Source: Alistipes sp. UBA936 (GTDB taxonomy: Bacteria; Bacteroidota; Bacteroidia; Bacteroidales; Rikenellaceae). From it: DNA of 23,414 nt. Positions within the stretch are counted from its first letter, which is position 1; each line of letters starts with the position of its first letter. The translations under genes were made by a program, and so were the position numbers. The notes under the pieces were generated by a model. It was not told the DNA's origin. It searched no databases and saw only the letters and a program-made list of their open reading frames with translations. Shown piece after piece: positions 7,389 to 15,792 of this stretch. The stretch spans positions 3,431-26,844 of the forward strand of contig DBDI01000012.1 in NCBI GenBank assembly GCA_002293505.1. Direction: 5' to 3'.

Positions 7389-8789
7389 ATGATAAAGAGA
7401 CTTTTCGTCGCCGTTGCCGCTGTGTTCGTTGTAGCGAGCGCTTCCGGCCAGCAGCAAATGATTGCAGATAAGGTGATTGCCGTTGTCGGTAACCAGCCCG
7501 TGCTCTACTCCGAGGTCGTTGCCCACTCTCGCACCCTCACCGAGCATTACCGCTCCCAGAACTTCACTTCCGATCGCGACCCTATGGCCGAGGCCCTCGA
7601 GAGTTTGCTCGAACAGAAACTGCTCTTCATTCGCGCCCAGTTGGACTCCATCGGTCTGGAGAACCTTGCCGGTCGTATCGCTGCTATGGCTGAGGATAAT
7701 GTCCAGGCTGCCGTCGACGCTGCCGGCTCCATCAAGGCTCTGGAGAACGAGCGCCACAAACCTCTCTTCGAAATTAAGGAGGACACCCGTTCCGAGATCG
7801 AGGAGTACTTCGGCGCCGACCAGATGCGCTCTCACCTCGCGGGTCAGGTCAAGGTCACTCCCGGGGAGGTCGACCGCTTCTACCGCCACATCGACCGCGA
7901 CTCTCTGCCTATCATTCCCGAGCAGTACGTCTACGCTCAGATCACGAAACTTCCCGATAACGTCGAGTTGGCTAAACAGCGCGCTCGCGACCGCCTTCTC
8001 GAGCTTCGCCAAAGGGTTATCGACGGCGAGAGGTTCGACCGCCTTGCTATTATGTACTCTGTGGACGGTGGTTCGGCTATTCGCGGTGGTGAGATGGATC
8101 CCGCTCCCAAGGAGCAGTTCGTGGGTGCTTTCGCCGACGCTCTCGGTAAGTTGCAGCCCGGCCAGGTCTCCGGGGTCGTCGAAACGGAGTACGGCTTCCA
8201 CCTGATCCAGCTTCTCGACAAACCTGCAGAAAATCTTTATCACTTGCGGCATATTCTTATCAAGCCGTCCTACACGATCGACGAACAGGCTTCGACTCTC
8301 GACTTTCTCGACTCGCTCTCCGGAGTTATCCGCCGCGAGGAACTCACCTTTGCCGAGGCTGCTCTTCGCCACTCCGACGACGAGGCTTCTCGCCAGAACG
8401 GCGGGGTGGTTACCAATCAGGCAATGTTGTTTCGCTTCACCGGTAACAGCGACCCCAGTGCGACCCGCACCCGCTTCGTTCGCGACAACATCGAGGCGAC
8501 CGACGCCCAGCAACTCATCCGCCTGGCCGAGGGTGAGATTTCGCGCCCGTTTATGGGTCGCGACGTTAATATGGACGAGATGGCCAAGATCGTCAAACTT
8601 GTCGAGATCGTTCCCGCCCACACTGCCGACCTCTCTCAGGACTGGTTGGACATCGAGGCTATGGCCCTTGCCCGCAAACAGGAGGAGAACTACCAGCGTT
8701 GGTTGAACGAAAAAATCTCCACGATGTACGTTCGCATCGACCCGATGTTCCGCCCCGAGGATTTCAAAAACCCAAAATGGTTTAAATGA
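7389..8789 (+). CDS. surA: SurA-type periplasmic peptidyl-prolyl isomerase/chaperone
   Basis: This 466-residue exported chaperone is expected to escort unfolded outer-membrane proteins to the BAM complex. A signal peptide covers about residues 1-20 (MIKRLFVAVAAVFVVASASG). The SurA N-terminal domain follows, with the typical IADKVIAVVGNQPVLYSEV and a helix ESLLEQKLLFIRAQLDSI. The first parvulin-like domain spans about 170-285, including AIMYSVDGGSAIRGGEM and ETEYGFHLIQLLDK. The second, starting YHLRHILIKP, is followed by LRHSDDEASRQNGG, again the parvulin pattern. The stop overlaps the next ATG (ATGA at 8786-8789), so SurA and the OstA-like protein are probably translated together, linking OMP folding with LPS export. 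Confidence 0.92.
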   Translation: MIKRLFVAVAAVFVVASASGQQQMIADKVIAVVGNQPVLYSEVVAHSRTLTEHYRSQNFTSDRDPMAEALESLLEQKLLFIRAQLDSIGLENLAGRIAAMAEDNVQAAVDAAGSIKALENERHKPLFEIKEDTRSEIEEYFGADQMRSHLAGQVKVTPGEVDRFYRHIDRDSLPIIPEQYVYAQITKLPDNVELAKQRARDRLLELRQRVIDGERFDRLAIMYSVDGGSAIRGGEMDPAPKEQFVGAFADALGKLQPGQVSGVVETEYGFHLIQLLDKPAENLYHLRHILIKPSYTIDEQASTLDFLDSLSGVIRREELTFAEAALRHSDDEASRQNGGVVTNQAMLFRFTGNSDPSATRTRFVRDNIEATDAQQLIRLAEGEISRPFMGRDVNMDEMAKIVKLVEIVPAHTADLSQDWLDIEAMALARKQEENYQRWLNEKISTMYVRIDPMFRPEDFKNPKWFK

Positions 8790-11179
8790 ACCTTCGTTCA
8801 TATACGCTGGCGGCATTCGGCCTCGTCTTTGGCGGGGTTCTTCTGGGTCAGGCTGCTCGTAACTCCTCTCTGGCTTCCGAGTACCGTGCCCGAACCGAAG
8901 AGCGCGCCCAGCAAGAACAACCCGGCGCCCCCAAGCAGGTCGACGTTCGTGCCGAGAAGTTGTACTTCGACCGCGAGTTGAACCTCAGTCTCGGTATCGA
9001 CGAGAACGCCAAGATCCTCGTCGGCGACGTTGCCTTCCACCACAACGGGGCTGTGATCGCTTGCGACAGTGCCGTCCAGTACACCAACAGCCACATCGAC
9101 TGCTTTCGTAACGTTATCATCAATAAGGACTCCACGTTCGTTTACGGCGATCGGGCCGAGTACAACGGCGAGTTGAACCTCGCCCGCGTCTACTCTCCCA
9201 TCATCAAGGTCATCGACGGCGGCGCCACGCTCTACACTTATAACTTCTCGTTCAACACCCTCGACAACATCGGTACGTGGTTCGGCGGCGGGGTACTGTA
9301 CCAGGACGACAACACTATGGAGTCCGAGAAAGGTTACTTCTACTCCGACCTCCACGAGTTGGTTGCTGTTCGCGACGTTCAGATGCGTAACGACACCCAC
9401 GAGGTTCTTTCTGATTCCGTGCGCTATAACACCGAGACCAAGATCGCCCACTTCTTCTCTCGCACCCTTATCTGGACTCGCGAGGGTGAGATCATTCGCG
9501 CCCAACGTGGGCGTTACAACTCCTCCGACAGTACTTACTTCTTCCACGATAACGCCTACCTGTTGACCGATTTTCGCGAGACTTGGGCCGACTCGATCGA
9601 CTTCAACGGCCGCACGGAGGATGCCCTGCTGACCGGTAACGTCCAGATCGACGACAACGAGAACGACTCTTCCGCTTTCGGCGATTGGGCGCAGTATTGG
9701 GGTACCCGTTCCGCCAGCCGCCAGAAGGGTGAGACGATGCTCACTCGCCGCCCTTCGCTGTTGAATTACAACGCCGATGAGGGTAATGGCGACACTCTTT
9801 ACCTTCGGGCCGATACGATCTTTATGTTCGTTCGTTACCCCTCCGACGGCCGTAGACGCGACTCTCTGGCTGCTGTTTTCGACGCTCCTCCCACCGGCGA
9901 GGAACTTCCCGATGGCATTGCCGACAGCCTCCAAGCCTCCCTCCCCACCTCACTTTCCGACTCTTTGAGCCGTCCGACCCCCGCCGCGCCCCCGGTAGAT
10001 ACCCTTCCTGCCACCCCCGCTTTCGACAGCCTTCCCTCCCCCGCTGCCGTACCCTCGCCTCCCGACTCGCTCTCGGCCAAGGAACTGAAGGCGTGGTACA
10101 AGGCCGAGAACCAGCGTGCAAAACAGGAGCGCCGCGCTGCTAAACGCGCCGCCAAGGAGGCCAAACAAGCTATCAAAGACGCCAAACGGGCTGCTAAGGA
10201 TATGGCTTACGACGCTCGCGTAGCCGAACGCGCCCGCCGTGTGGCCGCCAAACGTGGTTGGGTGACCGAAACCGTCTACGGCGACTCTCTGGCTCTCGTG
10301 CGCGACTCGATCGCCCGTATGGACTCCATCCTTCGTGAAGATTCGCTGCTTCGCGCCGGTCTGCTCGACTCGCTCGGCCGCATCCCCCAGCCCGAAAAAG
10401 CCGCCTCCCAGTCCGACACCACTATCCGCATCTTCCGCGGTTGGCACAACGTCAAGATCTGGCGCTCCGATATGCAGGGGGTTGCCGATTCGATGGTAGG
10501 TTTTTCGGCCGACTCCACCATCCACCTCTACCAGGATCCGATCCTTTGGCAGTCCGACTCTCAGGTCGTTGCCGACTCGATGACCCTGTTCACCTCCGGC
10601 GGCGCTCTCGAACGGGCCCAGTTCTACGGCAACCCCATTATGGGCTCCGTCCTGGGCGACATTGCTCTTCGCCGGTTCAATCAGGTTAAGAGCCGCTCGA
10701 TGACCGCGTGGTTCGCCAATGGTTCTCTTCGCCGCCACGATGCCGAGGGTAACGCCCAGTCGCTCTACTATATGACCGAGGACGACCGCCCCACCGAGCC
10801 GATCGCGTTTATGGTTCTCGCTGCGGCTAATATGAGCTTTGTTTTCTCGAACGACTCGTTGCGTTATATCACTCCTCGCGAGACTGTTACGTGGACTGTC
10901 TACCCTATGGACCAGATTCCTCCCTCTCAGTCGACCCGGCTTCAGGGCTTCGAGTGGCACGGCAACCGCCAGCCCACTCTTCCCGACGTCTTCACCCGCA
11001 GCATCCGCCCTTCCGAGCGCGCTGCCCACGAGGCTCTTCCTCGGCCCGAGTTTCCTATCGCTGCTCGTATCGACCGCCGCCGCGAGTACCTGATCTCCAA
11101 CCTGATGTGGGGCGACCGTACCGATCCTCTGCCTGCTTACGCGATCGAGTTCCGCCGCCAATCGGAACGCCGCCCGTAA
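8786..11179 (+). CDS. OstA-like (LptA/LptD N-domain family) protein with long low-complexity insert
   Basis: This 797-residue exported protein appears related to the OstA/LptA beta-jellyroll family that carries LPS across the periplasm. An N-terminal signal or anchor (about 1-25) precedes KQVDVRAEKLYFDRELN. Repeating strands then follow: HHNGAVIACDSAVQY, KDSTFVYGDRAEYNGELN, MESEKGYFYSDLHELVAV and LSDSVRYNTETKIAHFFSRT, the alternating hydrophobic/polar style of OstA repeats. Residues about 370-500 are a Pro/Ser/Asp-rich linker plus a Lys/Ala/Arg-rich helix. A second OstA-like part follows (RSDMQGVADSMVGFSADSTI). The C-terminus lacks the large LptD barrel, so it is an OstA-like periplasmic or membrane-associated component rather than LptD. 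It is the last gene of the cluster and ends before a bidirectional terminator. Confidence 0.85.
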   Translation: MNLRSYTLAAFGLVFGGVLLGQAARNSSLASEYRARTEERAQQEQPGAPKQVDVRAEKLYFDRELNLSLGIDENAKILVGDVAFHHNGAVIACDSAVQYTNSHIDCFRNVIINKDSTFVYGDRAEYNGELNLARVYSPIIKVIDGGATLYTYNFSFNTLDNIGTWFGGGVLYQDDNTMESEKGYFYSDLHELVAVRDVQMRNDTHEVLSDSVRYNTETKIAHFFSRTLIWTREGEIIRAQRGRYNSSDSTYFFHDNAYLLTDFRETWADSIDFNGRTEDALLTGNVQIDDNENDSSAFGDWAQYWGTRSASRQKGETMLTRRPSLLNYNADEGNGDTLYLRADTIFMFVRYPSDGRRRDSLAAVFDAPPTGEELPDGIADSLQASLPTSLSDSLSRPTPAAPPVDTLPATPAFDSLPSPAAVPSPPDSLSAKELKAWYKAENQRAKQERRAAKRAAKEAKQAIKDAKRAAKDMAYDARVAERARRVAAKRGWVTETVYGDSLALVRDSIARMDSILREDSLLRAGLLDSLGRIPQPEKAASQSDTTIRIFRGWHNVKIWRSDMQGVADSMVGFSADSTIHLYQDPILWQSDSQVVADSMTLFTSGGALERAQFYGNPIMGSVLGDIALRRFNQVKSRSMTAWFANGSLRRHDAEGNAQSLYYMTEDDRPTEPIAFMVLAAANMSFVFSNDSLRYITPRETVTWTVYPMDQIPPSQSTRLQGFEWHGNRQPTLPDVFTRSIRPSERAAHEALPRPEFPIAARIDRRREYLISNLMWGDRTDPLPAYAIEFRRQSERRP

Positions 11180-11216
11180 CGACGGAGGCGAAAGCAGCTA
11201 CGCAACGTATATTCGC

Positions 11217-11250
11217 AAAAAAAGGCCCCTCCCAGAGAGGGGCCTTTTTC
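11217..11250. terminator. Bidirectional intrinsic terminator between convergent genes
   Basis: A perfect 8-bp stem, GGCCCCTC (11224-11231) with GAGGGGCC (11237-11244) and a five-base loop, is flanked by seven A's on the left and five T's on the right. It can therefore end transcription from the OstA-like gene (plus) and from the M13 peptidase gene (minus). Confidence 0.9.
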
Positions 11251-11265
11251 ATTTCGAGCGAGGTC

Positions 11266-13287
11266 TTACCAAATTACGACCCTTTTCTCCGGCTCCAGGA
11301 ACATCGCCCCGTCCGTAATCCCGAACGCCTCGTAAAACGCCTCCAGGTTCTTCACCGTCCCATCCACACGCCATTTTCCCAGTGAGTGTTCGTCGATCTT
11401 TGTCAGGCGGGCTTCTTCTTCCGGGCGGATGTTCTGGGCCCACAACTGCGCATAGGCAAGATAGAACCTCTGGTCGGCCGTGAATCCGTCTATCGGCGCG
11501 GGCTCTACTCCCCCGAGGGCATTCCTCAACGCCGTGTGCGCTACCCTCAAACCGCCTTGATCGGCAATGTTTTCTCCCAGAGTGAATCGGCCGTTGGCCT
11601 TCAGACCGGGCTGCACTTCAATCGCATCGAACTGAGCCACAAGCACATCTGCCAGTGCATTGAATTTTTCCGCATCGGCTTCGGTCCACCAGTCTTTCAG
11701 GTTTCCGTCCTTGTCGAACTGCCTCCCCTGATCGTCGAACCCGTGGGTCATTTCGTGACCTATCACCACTCCGATCGCTCCATAGTTCACCGCATCGTCA
11801 GCATCCGGATTGAAGAACGGCGGTTGCAGGATTGCTGCCGGGAAACAGATCTCGTTGCTCGACGGGTTGTAGTACGCGTTCACGGTCTGGGGGCTCATAT
11901 GCCACTTCTCCTTGTCGACGGGTTTTCCCACTTCGGCCATCTGGTCGTCACTGTGCCAGGCGCTTGCGCGCTTGATATTTTCCCAGTAGCTCAGCGCCGG
12001 ATCTATTTCCAGGGTTCCGTAGTCTTTCCACTTGTCCGGATAGCCGATCTTCACGTGAAACGTTGCCAGCTTTTCCTGCGCCTTTGCTTTCGTCTCGTCC
12101 GACATCCACTCCAGCGCCTCGATATGTTGCCCCAGAGCCACTTGCAGGTCTCCCACTAATTTCAGCATCCTCTCCTTGCTTGCGGGCGGGAAATACTTTG
12201 CCACATACATCTCTCCCACTGCTTCTCCCAGCGTGCTGTTCGGCACCCCGAGTGCACGTTTCCACCTCGGCCTGGGCTCTTCCTGCCCCGACATCGTACG
12301 TCCATAGAACTCGAATCGCGCCGTCTGCATCTCATCATCCAGTACTCCTGCCGCGCTGTCCAACACGTTGTATGCCAAGTAGTAGCGTAGTTTTTCGCGA
12401 TCTCCTCCCAGATACTTGTTCGCCACGGCCATTACCTTCGGGTGCGACACGCTCAGTCGCTCCACGGCCCCAAGCCCCAGCACATCCAGATACGCATCCC
12501 AATCCACGGCCGGGTAATCCTTCTTCACCGACTCCAGCGTCACCATATTGTAGCTGTTGTACGGATTTCTCAGTTCGACGTTCGACAGCGACGCCTCCGC
12601 AATCGCGGTTTCAACCTCCATTACTGCCGCCACAGCAGCAGCCGGATCGCCATAACCCGCTTTCTCAAAGACCGTTGCGATGTACTTCTTGTATGCTTCC
12701 CTGATGGCTTCGTTCTCCGCATCCAGATAGTAGTCCCTGTTTCCCATTCCCAAGCCGGCCTGATAGAAATAGGCGATGTTTGTGCTGCTGTCCATCATAT
12801 CGGCATCCACAAACGGCGCGAAGAACGGCGCTCCTATCACACGGTGCATCGACCCCAGCAGCGAGCTCAACGTCTCCTTGTTCTGGCCCGACCCCAGCGC
12901 CTTGTCTATCGCCGCAAGGTCCGCCGCCACCGGAGCCAGCTTCTCGGCATTGAGCCTCACCGAGTCCATCCCCAGCTTATACAGGTCGCCGATCTTCTGC
13001 TCCACACTTCCTCGCGCCGCAGTCGTCTTCTCCATATCCGCAAAAAGATCCCGGATCCGCACCTCGTTGTTCTCCCTGAGCACATCGAACGAGCCATACC
13101 TCGCAAATTCCGGCTTCAGCGGGTTTGCCTTCTGCCATCCTCCCGTTGCATACTCATAGAAATCCTCGTTCGGCGCCACGGCCAGATCGAAGTTCGCCGT
13201 GTCTATTCCCGGCACTTTTTCACTCTTTTTCCCCTCCCCGCAACTCGCCATAACCATCACCAATCCGATCAAAATTATCCTTTTCAT
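11266..13287 (-). CDS. M13 family (neprilysin/PepO-like) metallopeptidase lipoprotein
   Basis: This 673-residue zinc endopeptidase is predicted to be a lipoprotein (lipobox MASC, Cys16) facing the periplasm or cell surface. It should cut short peptides. The zinc site is the HEMTH of VIGHEMTHGFDDQGR (His511, Glu512, His515) with the third ligand Glu572 in GENIADQGG. Substrate-binding NAYYNPSSNEICFPAAIL lies upstream, as in neprilysin. The full N-terminal helical cap is present (NEDFYEYATGGWQKANPL). The length fits the family and it ends in VVIW, close to the usual family C-terminus but without the cysteine found in eukaryotic members. It lies six bases after pgk and is probably co-transcribed with it. 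Confidence 0.95.
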   Translation of the reverse strand: MKRIILIGLVMVMASCGEGKKSEKVPGIDTANFDLAVAPNEDFYEYATGGWQKANPLKPEFARYGSFDVLRENNEVRIRDLFADMEKTTAARGSVEQKIGDLYKLGMDSVRLNAEKLAPVAADLAAIDKALGSGQNKETLSSLLGSMHRVIGAPFFAPFVDADMMDSSTNIAYFYQAGLGMGNRDYYLDAENEAIREAYKKYIATVFEKAGYGDPAAAVAAVMEVETAIAEASLSNVELRNPYNSYNMVTLESVKKDYPAVDWDAYLDVLGLGAVERLSVSHPKVMAVANKYLGGDREKLRYYLAYNVLDSAAGVLDDEMQTARFEFYGRTMSGQEEPRPRWKRALGVPNSTLGEAVGEMYVAKYFPPASKERMLKLVGDLQVALGQHIEALEWMSDETKAKAQEKLATFHVKIGYPDKWKDYGTLEIDPALSYWENIKRASAWHSDDQMAEVGKPVDKEKWHMSPQTVNAYYNPSSNEICFPAAILQPPFFNPDADDAVNYGAIGVVIGHEMTHGFDDQGRQFDKDGNLKDWWTEADAEKFNALADVLVAQFDAIEVQPGLKANGRFTLGENIADQGGLRVAHTALRNALGGVEPAPIDGFTADQRFYLAYAQLWAQNIRPEEEARLTKIDEHSLGKWRVDGTVKNLEAFYEAFGITDGAMFLEPEKRVVIW

Positions 13288-13293
13288 CTCTTT

Positions 13294-14553
13294 TTATTTT
13301 CTTATTGCTGCCACACCCGGCAATTCTTTTCCTTCGATGTACTCCAGCAAGGCACCTCCGCCTGTCGAGTTGTAGCTCACTTTGTCCGCCAGCCCGAACT
13401 TGTTAATGGCTGCAACCGAATCGCCTCCTCCGATCAGCGAAAACGCTCCCGCTGCCGTTGCTTCGACAATCGCATCTGCCACTGCTCTTGTTCCCGTCGC
13501 GAACTTATCGAACTCGAACACTCCCACCGGGCCGTTCCACAGAATTGTTTTCTGACCCTTGATCGCCTCCACGAACGCGGCTTTTCCCTTGGTTCCGATG
13601 TCCATTCCTTCCCACCCGGCCGGTATCTCGCGCACCAGAAACTCCTTTGCTTCGGTGTCGGGTTTGAACTCCCTGCCACACAGCGCATCGGGCGAGAAGT
13701 AGAGCTTGATTCCCTTCGCCTTGGCTTTTTCCAGTATCTCCAGAGCCAGCGGATGCATATCTTTTTCGTTCATCGAGTCTCCCACATCCTGCCCTTGCGC
13801 CGCGGCGAAGGTATAGGTCATTCCTCCGGCAAGGATCAGGCTGTCGACCTTTTCCATCAGCTTTTCGATGATCACAATCTTGGTCGACACCTTTGCGCCC
13901 CCGAGTATCGCCATAAACGGCCTTGCCGGCGAGCCCATCACATCGTCTATTGCCTTCAATTCGTTCTCCATCACATACCCGAACATCTTGTCTTCCGGGA
14001 AATGATCCGCAATCAAGGCTGTGCTCGCGTGGGCCCTGTGCGCCGTCCCGAAGGCATCGTTGATGTACACGTCGGCGTAGCTGGCCAGTCGCTTCGTAAA
14101 CTCCTTTTGCGATGCTTTCACCTCTTTTTTCGCTGCTGCCTTTTGCTCGTCCGTTGCATCTTCCGCCAGACCGCGAGGTTTTCCCTCTTCCTCGGCATAG
14201 AACCTCAGATTTTCGAGCATCATCACCTGCCCCGGCTTCAATGCGGCTGCCATTTCGGCTGCTTTTTCGCCCCACGAGTCTCCCGCGAACTCGACTTTCG
14301 TTCCCAGCAGCTTTTCGACCGTCCCTACGATGTGCTTCAGCGAATACTTTTCGTCATTATTATTCTTCGGCCGCCCCAGATGCGACATCAGTATCACCGA
14401 GCCTCCTCCTGCGAGTACTTTTTTGATGGTCGGTATGGCTGCTCTGATTCTCGTATCGTCCGTTACGTTGAAATTTTCGTCCAGCGGGACGTTAAAATCG
14501 ACCCGGATAATTGCTCGTTTTCCCTTAAAGTCGTAGTTGTCAATGGATTTCAT
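13294..14553 (-). CDS. pgk: Phosphoglycerate kinase
   Basis: PGK transfers phosphate from 1,3-bisphosphoglycerate to ADP in glycolysis, in the cytosol. The 419-residue protein begins MKSIDNYDFKGKRAIIRVDFNVPL, with the substrate-binding RVDFNVP, the SHLGRPK loop and YINDAFGTAHRAHAS in the N-domain. LGGAKVSTK is at the start of the nucleotide domain, and SLIGGGDSVAAINKFG plus STGGGALLEYIEGKELPGV lie near the end. All expected blocks are present and in order. The length is the usual bacterial size, with a slightly Lys/Ala/Glu-rich stretch around 120-150. It diverges from kbl over a 60-base spacer and is followed by the M13 peptidase gene. Confidence 0.98.
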   Translation of the reverse strand: MKSIDNYDFKGKRAIIRVDFNVPLDENFNVTDDTRIRAAIPTIKKVLAGGGSVILMSHLGRPKNNNDEKYSLKHIVGTVEKLLGTKVEFAGDSWGEKAAEMAAALKPGQVMMLENLRFYAEEEGKPRGLAEDATDEQKAAAKKEVKASQKEFTKRLASYADVYINDAFGTAHRAHASTALIADHFPEDKMFGYVMENELKAIDDVMGSPARPFMAILGGAKVSTKIVIIEKLMEKVDSLILAGGMTYTFAAAQGQDVGDSMNEKDMHPLALEILEKAKAKGIKLYFSPDALCGREFKPDTEAKEFLVREIPAGWEGMDIGTKGKAAFVEAIKGQKTILWNGPVGVFEFDKFATGTRAVADAIVEATAAGAFSLIGGGDSVAAINKFGLADKVSYNSTGGGALLEYIEGKELPGVAAIRK

Positions 14554-14560
14554 AATTCTT

Positions 14561-14590
14561 CAAATTGAGTTTGGCTTGCAAGTTACAAAA
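14561..14590 (-). promoter_or_regulatory. Candidate pgk promoter
   Basis: The minus strand reads TCAATTTG (14561-14568), one mismatch from TAnnTTTG, ending seven bases before the pgk ATG. An upstream TTTTG (14586-14590) lies 17 bases away as a possible -33 element. The seven-base gap matches the surA-like and kbl genes, which is the main reason to believe it. Confidence 0.4.
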
Positions 14591-14606
14591 TTTTTACCTA
14601 CTTTTG
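14576..14606 (+). promoter_or_regulatory. Promoter of the kbl-lrp-queD-polA operon
   Basis: A TTG at 14576-14578 (-33 type) and a perfect TACTTTTG at 14599-14606 (-7 type) are separated by 20 bases, the spacing expected for the Bacteroidetes primary sigma factor. The -7 box ends seven bases before the kbl ATG, so the leader should be only a few bases long. Confidence 0.65.
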
Positions 14607-14613
14607 CTGTCCT

Positions 14614-15792
14614 ATGTATACAAAATTAAAACACCACCTTGCCGCCGAGCTGAGGGAGATCAGAGAGGCGGGCCTGTATAAGGAAGAACGAATTATCGAG
14701 AGCCCCCAAAGTGCTGAGATTCAGGTTGCGGGGCGTCCCGTGCTGAACTTTTGCGCTAACAACTACCTCGGTCTTTCCGACCACCCTCGCTTGGTCGAGG
14801 CTGCTCGCCGGGCTATGGATTCTCGCGGTTACGGTATGTCCTCCGTCCGCTTCATTTGCGGCACTCAGGATATCCACAAACAGTTGGAACGCGCTATCAG
14901 TGAGTATTTTGGTACCGAGGATACGATCCTTTACGCCGCTTGCTTCGACGCTAACGGCGGGGTCTTCGAGCCTCTCCTCGGCGAGCAGGACGCCATCATC
15001 TCCGACTCGCTGAACCACGCTTCGATCATCGACGGTGTAAGACTTTGTAAAGCAGCTCGTTACCGTTACGCTAACGCCGATATGGCCGACCTGGAGAAGC
15101 AGCTTCAGGCCGCTTCCGGGGCTCGATTCCGCTTGATCGTCACCGACGGGGTCTTCTCAATGGATGGTAACGTCGCTCCGATGGACCAAATTTGCTCTCT
15201 TGCTGAGCGTTACGACGCTTTGGTGATGGTCGACGAGTGCCACTCCGCCGGGGTTGTCGGCGCTACCGGCCGCGGTGTCACCGAGTTGTATGACCTTCGT
15301 GGTCAGGTAGATATCATCACCGGCACCCTCGGTAAGGCTTTCGGCGGCGCGATCGGCGGCTTCACCACCGGCCACAAGGAGATCATCGACCTTCTTCGCC
15401 AGCGCTCGCGACCTTACCTGTTCTCAAATTCGTTGCCTCCCGCCGTCGTAGGCGCTGGTTTAGAGTGCTTTAAGATGCTTGCCGAGAGCGACGAACTCCA
15501 CGCCCGCCTCGCTTCTAACGTCGAATACTTCCGCTCGGCTATGATCGCCGCCGGTTTCGACATAAAGCCCACTCAGTCTGCCATTTGCGCCGTGATGTTG
15601 TACGATGCTCCCCTATCTCAGCGCTTCGCCGCCCGCCTGCTCGACGAGGGCATCTACGTCACAGGGTTCTACTATCCCGTCGTGCCCCAGGGCCATGCTC
15701 GTATCCGCGTGCAAGTCTCTGCCGGTCACTCTCATAGCCAACTGGAACGCTGCGTCGAGGCATTCATAAAAGTCAAAAAAGAGCTCTTATGA
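14614..15792 (+). CDS. kbl: Glycine C-acetyltransferase (2-amino-3-ketobutyrate CoA ligase)
   Basis: This 392-residue PLP enzyme of the alpha-oxoamine synthase family interconverts 2-amino-3-oxobutyrate plus CoA with glycine plus acetyl-CoA, the second step of threonine breakdown. The N-terminus YTKLKHHLAAELREIREAG and VLNFCANNYLGLSDHP are typical for Kbl. SVRFICGTQDIHKQLE, DSLNHASIIDG and MVDECHSAG (Asp207 and His210 around PLP) follow. The Schiff-base lysine is Lys241 in GTLGKAFGGAIGGF. The threonine dehydrogenase partner (tdh) is not in the window. The stop overlaps the start of an Lrp/AsnC regulator gene (ATGA), suggesting a local amino-acid-responsive pair. Serine palmitoyltransferase and BioF are related, but the CANNYLGLS and RFICGT blocks favour Kbl. 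Confidence 0.95.
   Translation: MYTKLKHHLAAELREIREAGLYKEERIIESPQSAEIQVAGRPVLNFCANNYLGLSDHPRLVEAARRAMDSRGYGMSSVRFICGTQDIHKQLERAISEYFGTEDTILYAACFDANGGVFEPLLGEQDAIISDSLNHASIIDGVRLCKAARYRYANADMADLEKQLQAASGARFRLIVTDGVFSMDGNVAPMDQICSLAERYDALVMVDECHSAGVVGATGRGVTELYDLRGQVDIITGTLGKAFGGAIGGFTTGHKEIIDLLRQRSRPYLFSNSLPPAVVGAGLECFKMLAESDELHARLASNVEYFRSAMIAAGFDIKPTQSAICAVMLYDAPLSQRFAARLLDEGIYVTGFYYPVVPQGHARIRVQVSAGHSHSQLERCVEAFIKVKKELL

Noticed and set aside
7359..8816. Long antisense frame opposite the surA-like gene (485 codons)
   Set aside because: The real SurA motifs are on the plus strand. The antisense product has no recognisable features.
8798..11161. Two long antisense frames opposite the OstA-like gene
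   Set aside because: They have Val/Gly-rich, low-information sequence and no signal, domain or promoter.
12442..14568. Long open antisense frame (708 codons) opposite pgk and the M13 peptidase gene
   Set aside because: It is His/Arg/Cys-rich with no domain, and both genes opposite are clearly real. It is an effect of high GC and codon bias.
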